From Tardiphaga sp. (lineage in GTDB: Bacteria > Pseudomonadota > Alphaproteobacteria > Rhizobiales > Xanthobacteraceae): DNA of 8,223 bases. The DNA lies in NCBI GenBank assembly GCA_014377915.1, contig JACMOT010000539.1:1-8223 (forward strand). Reading direction: 5' to 3'. The notes below the pieces were generated by a model that saw only the letters and a list, made by a program, of their open reading frames with translations, was not told where the DNA came from and did not search any database. This document shows positions 1 to 7,431 of this stretch, piece after piece (the first letter of the stretch is position 1; each line of letters begins with the position of its first letter). The translations under genes and the position numbers were made by a program.

Positions 1-91
1 ACTTGCTCAGACCGACAAAAAATCCGCTTCCGTGACCGCGATATCGTCGAAACCCGATTCCGAAGGAATGGGGCAAACATATTTTTGGAAT

Positions 92-99
92 AAAAAAAA
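92..99 (-). terminator. T-run downstream of tRNA-Gln, possible terminator
   Basis: Eight consecutive A on the plus strand read as eight T on the minus strand, 28 bases past the CCA end of the tRNA. The only stem I can draw before it is AGCCA/TGGCT with a 17-nt loop, and it uses the tRNA CCA end itself, so the hairpin is weak. The surrounding AT-rich patch (about 79-126) contrasts with the GC-rich rest of the window. It may end tRNA transcription, but it lacks the strong GC stem of a classical intrinsic terminator. Confidence 0.3.
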
Positions 100-126
100 C
101 AACAAGCCATTGATTTTATTTGTGTT

Positions 127-201
127 TGGCTGGGGCGGGAGGATTCGAACCTCCGCATGGGGGAATCAAAATCCCCTGCCTTACCACTTGGCGACGCCCC
201 A
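127..201 (-). tRNA. trnQ: tRNA-Gln (anticodon UUG)
   Basis: Read on the minus strand, a full cloverleaf is visible. The acceptor strands TGGGGCG and CGCCCCA pair over seven bases. The anticodon stem GGGGA/TCCCC encloses the loop TTTTGAT, giving anticodon TTG (plus positions 167-169) with T33 and A37. The T-arm is GGAGG-TTCGAAT-CCTCC. The discriminator is G (130) and CCA is encoded (127-129). The weak U1-A72 pair and G73 are known identity features of glutamine tRNA. In most alphaproteobacteria this tRNA is expected to be mischarged with Glu and then amidated by GatCAB; that is family knowledge, not visible here. The gene decodes CAA, and CAG by wobble. Confidence 0.97.
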
Positions 202-258
202 TCAGGCCGTGCGGATTCCGGCGGAGGCACATCCGCGCGGTTTCCCCGGCTACGCCGG

Positions 259-285
259 TCTATAGAGAGACCTCCGCCATTTCAA
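259..285 (-). promoter_or_regulatory. candidate sigma-70 promoter for tRNA-Gln
   Basis: On the minus strand TTGAAA (280-285) and TATAGA (259-264) lie upstream of the tRNA, which begins at 201. The spacer is 15 bp, shorter than the ideal 17. Transcription from here would give a 5' leader of about 50 nt, to be removed by RNase P. That leader contains an 8-pair inverted repeat with one G-T pair (209-216 with 231-238) and a small CCGGC-TAC-GCCGG hairpin (246-258). The assignment rests on position and partial consensus only. Confidence 0.35.
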
Positions 286-400
286 CCACCTCCGCGGCAT
301 TGTTGCCGCGACCGAATTAGCCGGATGGTGTGTTGAGGGCGGCGCGGTTTCGTGTGAAGACGATAAAAGACGGCTCCACCCCAGCCCATGAGAACCGGTC

Positions 401-2184
401 ATGACCTACCGCGCCCCGATCCACGACATGTTGCTGGCCCTCAACCATGGCGCGGGGCTGCGGGCCGCGCTGCAAGCCGGCCATTATGGCGAGTTTGACA
501 GCGACATGGCCGCCACCGTGCTGGAAGAGGCCGGTCGCTTCGCCACCGAGGTGCTGGCGCCGCTGAACCGCGTCGGCGACAAGAACGGCATCACGCTGGC
601 CGGGGGCCAGGTCACCACCGCGCCGGGTTGGCCGGATGCCTACCAGCGCTGGACCGCGGCCGGCTGGAACGCGGTGTCCGGACCGGAGGCGTTTGGCGGC
701 CAGGGCCTGCCGCTGGCGATCAACGCCGCCTGCACCGAGATCTGGAGCGCGGCGAACATGGCGTTCGGCCTGTGCCCGCTGCTGACGCTCTCCGCCATCG
801 AGGCGCTCGACGCCCATGGCAGCGACGCATTGAAAAAGATCTATCTCGAGAAGCTGGTGTCCGGCGACTGGACCGGTACCATGCAACTGACCGAACCGCA
901 GGCCGGCTCCGACGTCGGTGCGCTGCGCAGTCGCGCCGAACGCGCCGACGACGGCAGCTACCGCATTTTCGGCACCAAGATCTACATCACCTATGGCGAC
1001 CACGACATGACCGACAATATCGTGCATTTCGTGCTGGCGCGATTGCCCGATGCCCCCCCGGCACCCGCGGTATCTCGCTGTTCCTGATCCCGAAATTCCT
1101 CGTCAACGAAGACGGCACGCTGGGCGCGCGCAACGATATCTTTGCGTCCGGCATCGAGCACAAGCTCGCCATGCACGCCTCGCCGACCTGCACCATGACG
1201 ATGGGCGATCAGGGCGGCGCGGTCGGTTACCTTATCGGCGAGGAAAATCGCGGCATGGCCTGCATGTTCACGATGATGAACCAGGCGCGGATCGGCGTCG
1301 GCCTCGAAGGCGTCGGCACCGCCGATCGCGCCTATCAGCAGGCGCTGGCGTTCGCGCAGCAGCGCAAGCAGGGCCGCGCGCCCGGCAGCAAGGCCGCCGC
1401 CATGGATGCCATCCTCGTGCATCCCGACGTCAAGCGCATGCTGATGCAGATGCGCGCGCTCACCGCCGCGGCGCGCACGATCTGCTACGCCACCGCCGTG
1501 GCACTCGACATCGCCGCGCGCAGCACGGACGCGAAAGTCAGCACCGCCCCCGCCGCGCGCGGCGCGCTGCTGACGCCGATCGCCAAGGCCTTCTCCACCG
1601 ACATCGGCAACGAGGTGACCTCGCTCGGCGTCCAGATCCATGGCGGCATGGGCTTCATCGAGGAGACCGGCGCGGCGCAGCATTATCGCGACGCCCGCAT
1701 CACCGCGATCTATGAAGGCACCAACGGCATCCAGGCGATCGACCTGGTGACGCGAAAGCTCGCCGCCAATGGCGGCGCCGCGGTTTGGGCGCTGCTCGAC
1801 GAATTGAGCGGCATCGTAGCGCGCGTCGAATCCTCCAACGACCCGGCCTTTGGCACCACCGGGGCGAAACTGCGTGACGCGCTGGGCGCGCTCGACCGCA
1901 GCAGTAAATGGCTGCTGGAGCGCATGACCACCGCGCCCTCCGACGCGCTGGCCGGTGCCACGCCCTACCTGCGGCTGTTCGGCTCGGCGCTCGGCGGCTG
2001 CATGCTGGCCAATGAGGCGCTGGCCGCCAAGGATCAGGCCGATGGCCTGGGCGATCCGGCGCGCTACGTCACACTGGCGCGATTCTTCGCCGAAAATATC
2101 GCGGTGCAGGCCGGATCACTGGAGCGGACCGTGATCGACAGCGCGGAATCGGTGATGTCGGCCGACGCGGTTCTGCTGGGCTGA
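401..2184 (+). pseudogene. acyl-CoA dehydrogenase (DmdC-type, ~594 aa), frame broken once
   Basis: FAD-dependent oxidation of an acyl-CoA to the 2-enoyl-CoA, in the cytoplasm. The first reading frame (from ATG 401) begins MTYRAPIHDM, typical of the ~600-residue subfamily that includes 3-methylmercaptopropionyl-CoA dehydrogenase DmdC, and carries the flavin/substrate signature MQLTEPQAGSD (161-171). It runs into a foreign tail and stops at 1087. The family sequence resumes without loss in the -1 frame (GTRGISLFLIPKF) and ends at 2184. It contains IYEGTNGIQ with the expected catalytic Glu at about residue 439, then the extra C-terminal domain of this subfamily. The switch lies in the C7 run at 1053-1059: one more C would restore a 594-residue protein of normal length. 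Nothing else looks decayed, so a sequencing error or a very recent mutation is more likely than an old pseudogene. The true substrate is unknown. No clear Shine-Dalgarno precedes ATG 401; the start is chosen on family N-terminus. Confidence 0.9.
1053..1059 (+). other. C7 homopolymer at the frameshift point
   Basis: Seven C between TG and GG. Upstream codons read GAT GCC CCC CCG in the initial frame. The family-like continuation GGC ACC CGC GGT needs the frame shifted by -1. Eight C (DAPPGTRG) or five C (DAPGTRG) would both give an uninterrupted protein. The bases 1054-1060 also formally fit a -1 slippery heptamer of the X XXY YYZ type, but I see no clear downstream stimulatory structure. Confidence 0.85.
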
Positions 2185-2220
2185 GGCAGTGTATCGGGGC
2201 CTCGCGCGGGCCGTTGAAAA

Positions 2221-2263
2221 CCGGCGCCGGCTGTTTTGGCGTCGGGCGCGGTTGATGTAAGAT
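2221..2263 (+). promoter_or_regulatory. intergenic palindrome and weak promoter candidate upstream of crotonase
   Basis: The 129-bp gap between the dehydrogenase and the crotonase contains a self-complementary 10-mer, CCGGCGCCGG (2221-2230), followed by CTGTTTT, which might act as a weak terminator. A poor -35/-10 pair, TTGGCG (2236-2241) and TAAGAT (2258-2263), follows with a 16-bp spacer. Either the crotonase has its own promoter here or it is read through from the dehydrogenase; the sequence does not decide. Confidence 0.25.
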
Positions 2264-2302
2264 GAAAGCGGGAAACGCGCCCGTCGCGCTAAGCGACGCT
2301 TC

Positions 2303-2307
2303 AAGGA
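2303..2307 (+). promoter_or_regulatory. ribosome binding site of crotonase gene
   Basis: AAGGA lies six bases before ATG 2314 and fixes that start. A small hairpin, CGTCGC-GCTAA-GCGACG (2282-2298), sits just in front of it and could influence initiation. Confidence 0.7.
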
Positions 2308-2313
2308 CAGCCC

Positions 2314-3075
2314 ATGACCGGCCACCTGATCGTTACCGACGAAGACGCCACCCGCGTGCTGACGCTGCGGCGGCCGGAGAAGAAGAACGCGATCACCCAT
2401 GGCATGTACCGCGCGATGTCGGAGGCGATCGATACCGCGCAGAACAACCCGGAAATCCGCTGCCTCATCATCACCGGCGGCTCCGGCGTGTTCACCGCCG
2501 GTAACGACCTTGAGGATTTCGTGGCGACCGCGACCGCCGAAGCCGGCCCGTTCGGCGCCTCGGACGCCATCCGCTTCCTGTATTCGCTGGCGCAAAATAC
2601 CAAGCCGATCGTGGCCGCGGTGGATGGCATCGCGGTCGGCATCGGCACCACCCTGCTGTTTCACTGCGACTATGTGCTGGCCTCGACCACGGCGACGTTC
2701 TCAACCCCGTTCATCCATCTCGGCCTGGTGCCGGAAGGCGGCTCCAGCCTGCTGATGCCCCGCACCATGGGCTATCATCGCGCCTTCGCGACGCTGGTGA
2801 TGGGCCGCGTGGTGACGGCCGAAGAGGCCCGCGAGGCCGGCTTCGTCAATGTCGTGGTGGCGCCGGGCCATACCGAGGCCGAAGCACGCAAGGTCGCCCG
2901 CGAAATCTGCGCGCTGCCGGCGGAAGCGGTGGCGATCTCGCGCAAGCTGCTGCGAACACCGCCGGAAGACCTGACCCGCCGCATCGACCAGGAAGGCCAC
3001 CTGTTCGGCGAGCGCATGAAATCGAAGGAAGCCATCGCGGCCTTCCAGGCGTTCTTCAAGCGCAAGAAGGTGTAA
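2314..3075 (+). CDS. enoyl-CoA hydratase/isomerase family (crotonase fold), probably an enoyl-CoA isomerase
   Basis: A 253-residue cytoplasmic crotonase-fold protein acting on an acyl-CoA thioester. The oxyanion-hole segments are visible: FTAGNDL (60-66) and GIAVGIG (105-111). Aligned by eye with FadB and rat enoyl-CoA hydratase, the two hydratase glutamates (FadB E119 and E139) are replaced by Thr113 and Phe133. Instead there is LGLVPEGGSS with Glu141, matching the single catalytic glutamate of delta3,delta2-enoyl-CoA isomerases of the Eci1p/ECI2 type (Eci1p E158). I therefore infer double-bond isomerisation rather than hydration, although an automatic label would probably say hydratase. ATG 2314 has a good ribosome binding site. 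It sits 129 bp behind a dehydrogenase that makes enoyl-CoA, which fits beta-oxidation of unsaturated or unusual acids. The stop is two bases before the next start. Confidence 0.93.
   Translation: MTGHLIVTDEDATRVLTLRRPEKKNAITHGMYRAMSEAIDTAQNNPEIRCLIITGGSGVFTAGNDLEDFVATATAEAGPFGASDAIRFLYSLAQNTKPIVAAVDGIAVGIGTTLLFHCDYVLASTTATFSTPFIHLGLVPEGGSSLLMPRTMGYHRAFATLVMGRVVTAEEAREAGFVNVVVAPGHTEAEARKVAREICALPAEAVAISRKLLRTPPEDLTRRIDQEGHLFGERMKSKEAIAAFQAFFKRKKV
3064..3070 (+). promoter_or_regulatory. ribosome binding site supporting TTG start at 3078
   Basis: AAGAAGG, inside the last codons of the crotonase gene, lies seven bases before TTG 3078. This spacing, plus the absence of any in-frame ATG before the metallophosphatase motif, decides the unusual TTG start. 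It also suggests translational coupling across the TAA stop at 3073-3075. Confidence 0.65.
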
Positions 3076-3077
3076 TC

Positions 3078-4781
3078 TTGACCTCGCCCCGTAGGGATCG
3101 CGCAGAGGTCAAGAGCACAGCGTTCGCTCTGGTAATTTTCCTTACGATCATCGTCAGTGCGACCGCACCACCCGCCATTGCCCAGACGCCCTCCCCCGTC
3201 GATCTCACCATCCTCGCCATCAATGATTTTCACGGCAATCTGCGACCGCCGCCAGGCGGCATTACCATCGACGATCCCGCGGACAAGACCAGGAAGATCA
3301 ACGTCGCCGCTGGCGGCGCCGAGCACATGGCGACGCTGGTGAAGCAGCTCCGCGCCGGCAAGGCCAACAGCGTGTTCGTCGCCGCCGGCGACCTGATCGG
3401 CGCCAGCCCGTTTTTGTCGGCGCTGTTTCACGACGAGCCGACCATCGAATCGCTGTCGATGATGGGGCTGCAGATCGCCGCCGTCGGCAATCACGAATTC
3501 GACGAAGGCCAGGACGAGTTGCTGCGAATGCAGAATGGCGGCTGCCATCCGGTCGACGGCTGCCAGGGGCCACACCCCTTCATGGGTGCGACTTTTCAAT
3601 ATCTGGCCGCCAGCACGATCGAGAGCCGCACCGGCCGTCCGGTGCTGCCGCCCTATCAGATCAAGAGTTTCGAAGGCGTCCCCGTGGCTTTCATCGGGCT
3701 GACACTGAAGGGCACGCCGGGCCTGGTGTCACCGCCCGGCGTCGCCGGGCTGACTTTCCAGGACGAGGCAGAGACCGTGAATGCGCTGGTCCCCGAGCTG
3801 AAGGCGCGTGGCGTCGAGGCGATCGTGGTGCTGATCCACGAAGGTGGCCTGCCCAGCGGCGACTACAATGAATGCCCGGGCATCTCAGGCCCGATCGTCG
3901 ACATCGTCAAGAAATTCGACCGCGCGGTCGACGTCGTCGTCAGCGGTCACACCCACCGCGCCTATACCTGCCAGATCGACGGCCGCCTGATCACCTCCGG
4001 CGACAAATATGGCACGCTGGTCACCGCCATCGACCTGCGGCTCGATCGCACCAGCCGTGACGTGATCCGGGCGAGTGCCAACAACATCATCGTGCGCATC
4101 GCCGATTACACCGCCGATCCCGCGCAAACCGCGCTGCTGGCCGCCTATGACAAGGTCGCCGCGCCGATCGCCGGCCGGCCGGCCGGATCGGTGACCGCGA
4201 CGCTGTCGCGCCTGCCGGACATGACGACCGGCGAAAGCCCGCTCGGCGACATCATCGCCGACGCCCATCTCGCCGCCACGCGGGCGGAAACCGATGGCAG
4301 CGCGGTGATCGCCATGACCAACCCCGGCGGCATCCGCGCCGACATCGAACACAAGCCCGACGGCCTGGTCAGCTACGGCGACGTATTCGCCGCGCAGCCA
4401 TTTCGCAATCAGCTGGTAACGCTGACGCTGACCGGGTCCCAGATCAAGGCCGTGCTGGAGCAGCAATGGCGCGACCCGAACCGGCCGCGCATCCTGCAAG
4501 TGTCCGCCGGCTTCAGCTACGCCTGGGACAACGCCGCGATGTCCGGCAATCGCATCGTCCCCGATCGAATGACCCTGAACGGACAACGCATCGATCCGGC
4601 GGCGGCCTATCGCGTCACGGTGAACCAGTTTCTCGCGGTCGGCGGCGACGGCTTCACCGCGTTGAAGGAGGGGACCCTGCCGCGGGTCGGCCCCTACGAC
4701 GTGGATGCGCTGAATGCCTATTTTGGCGCGAACAGCCCGGTGACGCCGGTGGCGCCGGGCCGTATTTTTCGCATGAATTGA
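3078..4781 (+). CDS. UshA-like periplasmic 5'-nucleotidase / metallophosphatase
   Basis: A 567-residue secreted two-domain 5'-nucleotidase that should hydrolyse nucleotides or related phosphate esters in the periplasm. The N-terminus has basic residues, a hydrophobic stretch (about 14-30) and an AIA|Q cleavage site after residue 35. The metallophosphoesterase domain shows NDFHGN (D50, H52), AAGD (D105), GNHEFD (N138, H139), LIHEGG (H254) and SGHTH (H291, H293), a complete dimetal set. The C-terminal nucleotide-binding domain shows NPGGIR (R420), VSAGFSY (F479) and VNQFLAVGGDGF (F526); two aromatic residues at these places sandwich the base in UshA. C156/C162 and C266/C298 may form disulfides. 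Translation starts at TTG 3078, two bases after the crotonase stop, so it is probably in that operon, although a metabolic link to acyl-CoA breakdown is not obvious. Substrate (nucleotide, UDP-sugar or cyclic nucleotide) cannot be read from sequence. The stop is 18 bp from the convergent stop of the next gene. Confidence 0.93.
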   Translation: MTSPRRDRAEVKSTAFALVIFLTIIVSATAPPAIAQTPSPVDLTILAINDFHGNLRPPPGGITIDDPADKTRKINVAAGGAEHMATLVKQLRAGKANSVFVAAGDLIGASPFLSALFHDEPTIESLSMMGLQIAAVGNHEFDEGQDELLRMQNGGCHPVDGCQGPHPFMGATFQYLAASTIESRTGRPVLPPYQIKSFEGVPVAFIGLTLKGTPGLVSPPGVAGLTFQDEAETVNALVPELKARGVEAIVVLIHEGGLPSGDYNECPGISGPIVDIVKKFDRAVDVVVSGHTHRAYTCQIDGRLITSGDKYGTLVTAIDLRLDRTSRDVIRASANNIIVRIADYTADPAQTALLAAYDKVAAPIAGRPAGSVTATLSRLPDMTTGESPLGDIIADAHLAATRAETDGSAVIAMTNPGGIRADIEHKPDGLVSYGDVFAAQPFRNQLVTLTLTGSQIKAVLEQQWRDPNRPRILQVSAGFSYAWDNAAMSGNRIVPDRMTLNGQRIDPAAAYRVTVNQFLAVGGDGFTALKEGTLPRVGPYDVDALNAYFGANSPVTPVAPGRIFRMN

Positions 4782-4799
4782 ACGCTATCCCGCGGCGCG

Positions 4800-7250
4800 C
4801 TACGCCACGATGCGCCGCATGGCCGGACGCGAGGCGCCGGCGAACTCGCCATAGATGTCGAACGGCTCGGGCCTGCCAATCGCATAGCCTTGCGCGTAGT
4901 CCACGCCAATCTCGCTTAGCGCCGTGATGATCTCCTCGCTCTCGACGAATTCCGCGACGGTGCGCTTGCCCATGATCTTGCCAATATGGGTGATCATCTC
5001 CACCATCGCCCGATCGATCGGATCGATCAGCATGTCCTTGACGAAGCTGCCGTCGATCTTGAGATAGTCCACCGGCAAATGCTTCAGATAGGCAAAAGAC
5101 GACATGCCGCTGCCGAAGTCATCGAGCGAGAAGCGACAGCCGACGTCCCGCAGCGCGCGAATAAAGGTGCTGGCTTCGGCGAGGTTGGCGATGGCGCTGG
5201 TTTCGGTGATCTCGAAGCAAATGATGGTCGGCGGGATGCCGTAAACTCGTAGCTGCTCGCGGATATATTGCAGAAAACCGTCATCGCGGAACGAGGCCCC
5301 GGACAAGTTGATGGCGCAGGTGACGATCGGATCGGCCTCCCGTTCAGCCATCCGGGCCGCCAGGACAGCGAAGGAATTGCACACAACCCAGCGGTCGATC
5401 AGCGTCATCAGGCCGTAACGCTCGGCGGCGGGAATGAAGACCCCAGGCGCCACCAATTGCCCGGTCTCGTCACGCAACCGCAGCAGAACCTCGATATGAA
5501 GGCCTTTGTCGCTATCGTCGCTGAGGCCGATGATCTTCTGCGCGTAAAGGCAGAACCTGTCCTGGTCGAGCGCTTCGTGAATACGCTGCACCCAGGTCAT
5601 CTCACCAAACCGCTGCAGCAGTTCGGAATCGGTGGCCTGATGCAATTGCACCCGGTTGCGGCCTTTTTCCTTGGCCATGTAGCAAGCCACGTCAGCGGCG
5701 CGCAGCGCCTCCTCGAGTGTCTCGTTCGACTGCGAGAGACAGACCAGCCCGATGCTGACGGTGACGTTGAAGGCGCGGTTGTTCCAGACGAAATTCAGCA
5801 CTTCCACGGTATGGCGCAGCCGCTCGGCGATCATGGCCGCGCGCTCCGGCTCGCAGTTCTCCAGCAGCACGGCGAACTCATCGCCGCCGAGCCGTGCCAG
5901 CAGGTCACCCTCGCGCAGATATTTCTCCAGCATGCCGGACACCTGGCGCAGCAGCTTGTCGCCCGCGGCATGTCCGCAGGTGTCGTTGACGACCTTGAAC
6001 TGATCGAGATCAAGGAACATCAGCGCCGATGGACGCGTCGCGGCATCGATCAGCGGCAGCGCCTCCTCCAGCCGTCGCTCGAATTCGCGACGATTGGCCA
6101 GACCCGTGAGCGCGTCGTGCGAGGCCTGGAAGGCGAGCCGCGACAGATACTCCTGCTCCAGCGTCATGTCATGCAACACCAGTACGGTACCAGAATTCTC
6201 GGCGTCGCGCCGCAGCGGCGTGGCCACCCACGACACCGGGACCGAGCTTGCATCGCCACGGATCAGCAGATGCGAACGGATTCCGGCGCTGACCGCCTTG
6301 CCCGCCAGAATCTGATTGATCAGCTGGTCAGCCTCATCGTCTTTGTCCGCGCTGTTATCGGGATCGACGATGCGGAACAGCGACGACAGCCCGCGGCCCT
6401 GCGCATCCGCGGCGGCCGTGGCGATCAGGCGCTCGGCGGTCGGGTTCATGTAGTCGACACAGCCCCGCGCGTCGGTACTGATGACGGCCTCACCGATCGA
6501 CGACAGCGTCACCTGTGCGCGCTCTTTCTCGCTCTTCAACGCGTACTCGAAGCGCTGTCGCTGCGTCAGCAGGATGCCGATACGCCAGCTTCCGAGCAGA
6601 ATCAGCAATGCCGCGGTCATCAAGTTGGCGATCATCAGCAGGGTCTTGATGGCCCGCGATCCGACGCCGAGATGCTGGGAAAATGCCACCGCCAGTGGCG
6701 TCGTACGCTCGTTGATGTCGTCGATCTGCGCCTTTCGCGCGGCCATTCGCATCGGTCCGAGGGTGCCGCGCGCGAGATCGGCATGAATGACATCGGCAAG
6801 ATCGACCAGTTCCTGGATCACGGCGTCGGTCTCGCGCCAGCTCTGCACGGCACGGGCGAGATAGCGGACTTCGCTGAAGTTTCGAAAAAGCCAGATCATC
6901 CCGGGAATATCTTCGGGGTGATTGCCGCCCTGCAGGAAGCCGTCATAGGCGGCTTGCGGGTCCGGGCGCTGTTGTTCGAGCGCCCGCCGTGCGATGCGAT
7001 CGCCGAGCGGAACCAAGATCGTCGACTGATAGCGGCGGTAATATTTTTCCTCGCCGGTCTCCACATACAGGCTGAGCGAGTAGATCGCCTCCTTCTGTCC
7101 CTTCGACCACAGGCTTTCGCCGACGACATACGCTCGTACCGACGTCAGCGTATCCATGCTGATGCCCGCGAGCAGCGCCTGCAACAGTACGATGGCCGTG
7201 AACGGCCCCACCGAACGCAGCAAGGGAAAACGGCCTTCTGCTATTTTCAC
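4800..7250 (-). CDS. membrane-bound PAS-GGDEF-EAL protein (c-di-GMP cyclase/phosphodiesterase)
   Basis: An 816-residue inner-membrane sensor controlling cyclic-di-GMP. Order: transmembrane helix (about 15-32), a mostly helical periplasmic region (about 35-200) containing [16 protein letters not shown] (108-123), a second helix (about 203-222), helical linker, PAS domain (about 246-365), GGDEF (about 372-535) and EAL (about 550-805). The cyclase motif GGDEF (455-459) and the inhibitory RxxD site (R446-D449) five residues before it are intact. The phosphodiesterase motif is EVL (587-589) with N648, E680, D710-D711, K731, E767 and Q787 present, so both activities look possible. The called start is GTG 7250, the furthest upstream allowed, since an in-frame TGA lies two codons before it. 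No good ribosome binding site precedes it; TTG 7223 behind AGAAGG is an alternative. The gene is convergent with the nucleotidase and divergent from the deacetylase homologue. The signal sensed is unknown. Motility, biofilm or surface attachment is the usual output of such proteins. Confidence 0.95.
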   Translation of the reverse strand: MKIAEGRFPLLRSVGPFTAIVLLQALLAGISMDTLTSVRAYVVGESLWSKGQKEAIYSLSLYVETGEEKYYRRYQSTILVPLGDRIARRALEQQRPDPQAAYDGFLQGGNHPEDIPGMIWLFRNFSEVRYLARAVQSWRETDAVIQELVDLADVIHADLARGTLGPMRMAARKAQIDDINERTTPLAVAFSQHLGVGSRAIKTLLMIANLMTAALLILLGSWRIGILLTQRQRFEYALKSEKERAQVTLSSIGEAVISTDARGCVDYMNPTAERLIATAAADAQGRGLSSLFRIVDPDNSADKDDEADQLINQILAGKAVSAGIRSHLLIRGDASSVPVSWVATPLRRDAENSGTVLVLHDMTLEQEYLSRLAFQASHDALTGLANRREFERRLEEALPLIDAATRPSALMFLDLDQFKVVNDTCGHAAGDKLLRQVSGMLEKYLREGDLLARLGGDEFAVLLENCEPERAAMIAERLRHTVEVLNFVWNNRAFNVTVSIGLVCLSQSNETLEEALRAADVACYMAKEKGRNRVQLHQATDSELLQRFGEMTWVQRIHEALDQDRFCLYAQKIIGLSDDSDKGLHIEVLLRLRDETGQLVAPGVFIPAAERYGLMTLIDRWVVCNSFAVLAARMAEREADPIVTCAINLSGASFRDDGFLQYIREQLRVYGIPPTIICFEITETSAIANLAEASTFIRALRDVGCRFSLDDFGSGMSSFAYLKHLPVDYLKIDGSFVKDMLIDPIDRAMVEMITHIGKIMGKRTVAEFVESEEIITALSEIGVDYAQGYAIGRPEPFDIYGEFAGASRPAMRRIVA

Positions 7251-7287
7251 AGTTCACACATCTGAGCTTACTACCGCAGAATGCCTG

Positions 7288-7319
7288 CATCACGTCCTCA
7301 CGGAATTCATCCCGTGATG
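7288..7319. repeat. nested inverted repeat near the c-di-GMP gene start
   Basis: The inner arms TCACGG (7298-7303) and CCGTGA (7312-7317) are perfect with an 8-nt centre. The outer arm CATCACG (7288-7294) can pair alternatively with CGTGATG (7313-7319). It lies 38 bp or more upstream of GTG 7250 on the minus strand, a position suited to an operator or to a hairpin in the mRNA leader. Confidence 0.6.
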
Positions 7320-7431
7320 TATGATCGATACCGGACGCCCCTTAACGCGCGCTTTTGTTTCAGGCTGTGGTTGTAGCGTCGCGAATTGCAATGAACGCAA
7401 CCTGAAAGAAGCCATCACTTATTTGATGGCA

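Noticed and set aside
1..93. Possible 3' end of a plus-strand gene entering from the left (TAA at 91-93), or a minus-strand gene start at 80
   Set aside because: Several frames are open over this short stretch and none shows a recognisable motif or ribosome binding site, so it cannot be decided from 93 bases.
127..201. tRNA-Gln as attachment site of an integrated element
   Set aside because: I saw no integrase, no repeat of the tRNA 3' end elsewhere in the window, and only ordinary housekeeping-type genes beside it.
32..265. 77-codon plus-strand open frame across the tRNA gene
   Set aside because: It runs straight through the tRNA-Gln gene in antisense. The sequence is dictated by the tRNA and a lysine/asparagine-rich AT patch.
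1054..1060. Programmed -1 frameshifting at C CCC CCG
   Set aside because: It is formally a slippery heptamer, but an acyl-CoA dehydrogenase has no known reason for recoding, and homopolymer error or mutation is the simpler explanation.
991..1683. Minus-strand open frames antisense to the acyl-CoA dehydrogenase
   Set aside because: They are shadows of a clear dehydrogenase sequence, and their translation is Ala/Arg/Gly/His-rich low complexity.
5268..7265. 665-codon open frame on the plus strand antisense to the c-di-GMP gene
   Set aside because: The minus frame has full-length PAS, GGDEF and EAL domains. The plus frame is a compositional shadow, common in GC-rich DNA, and its protein is rich in His, Gln, Arg and Gly with no recognisable domain.
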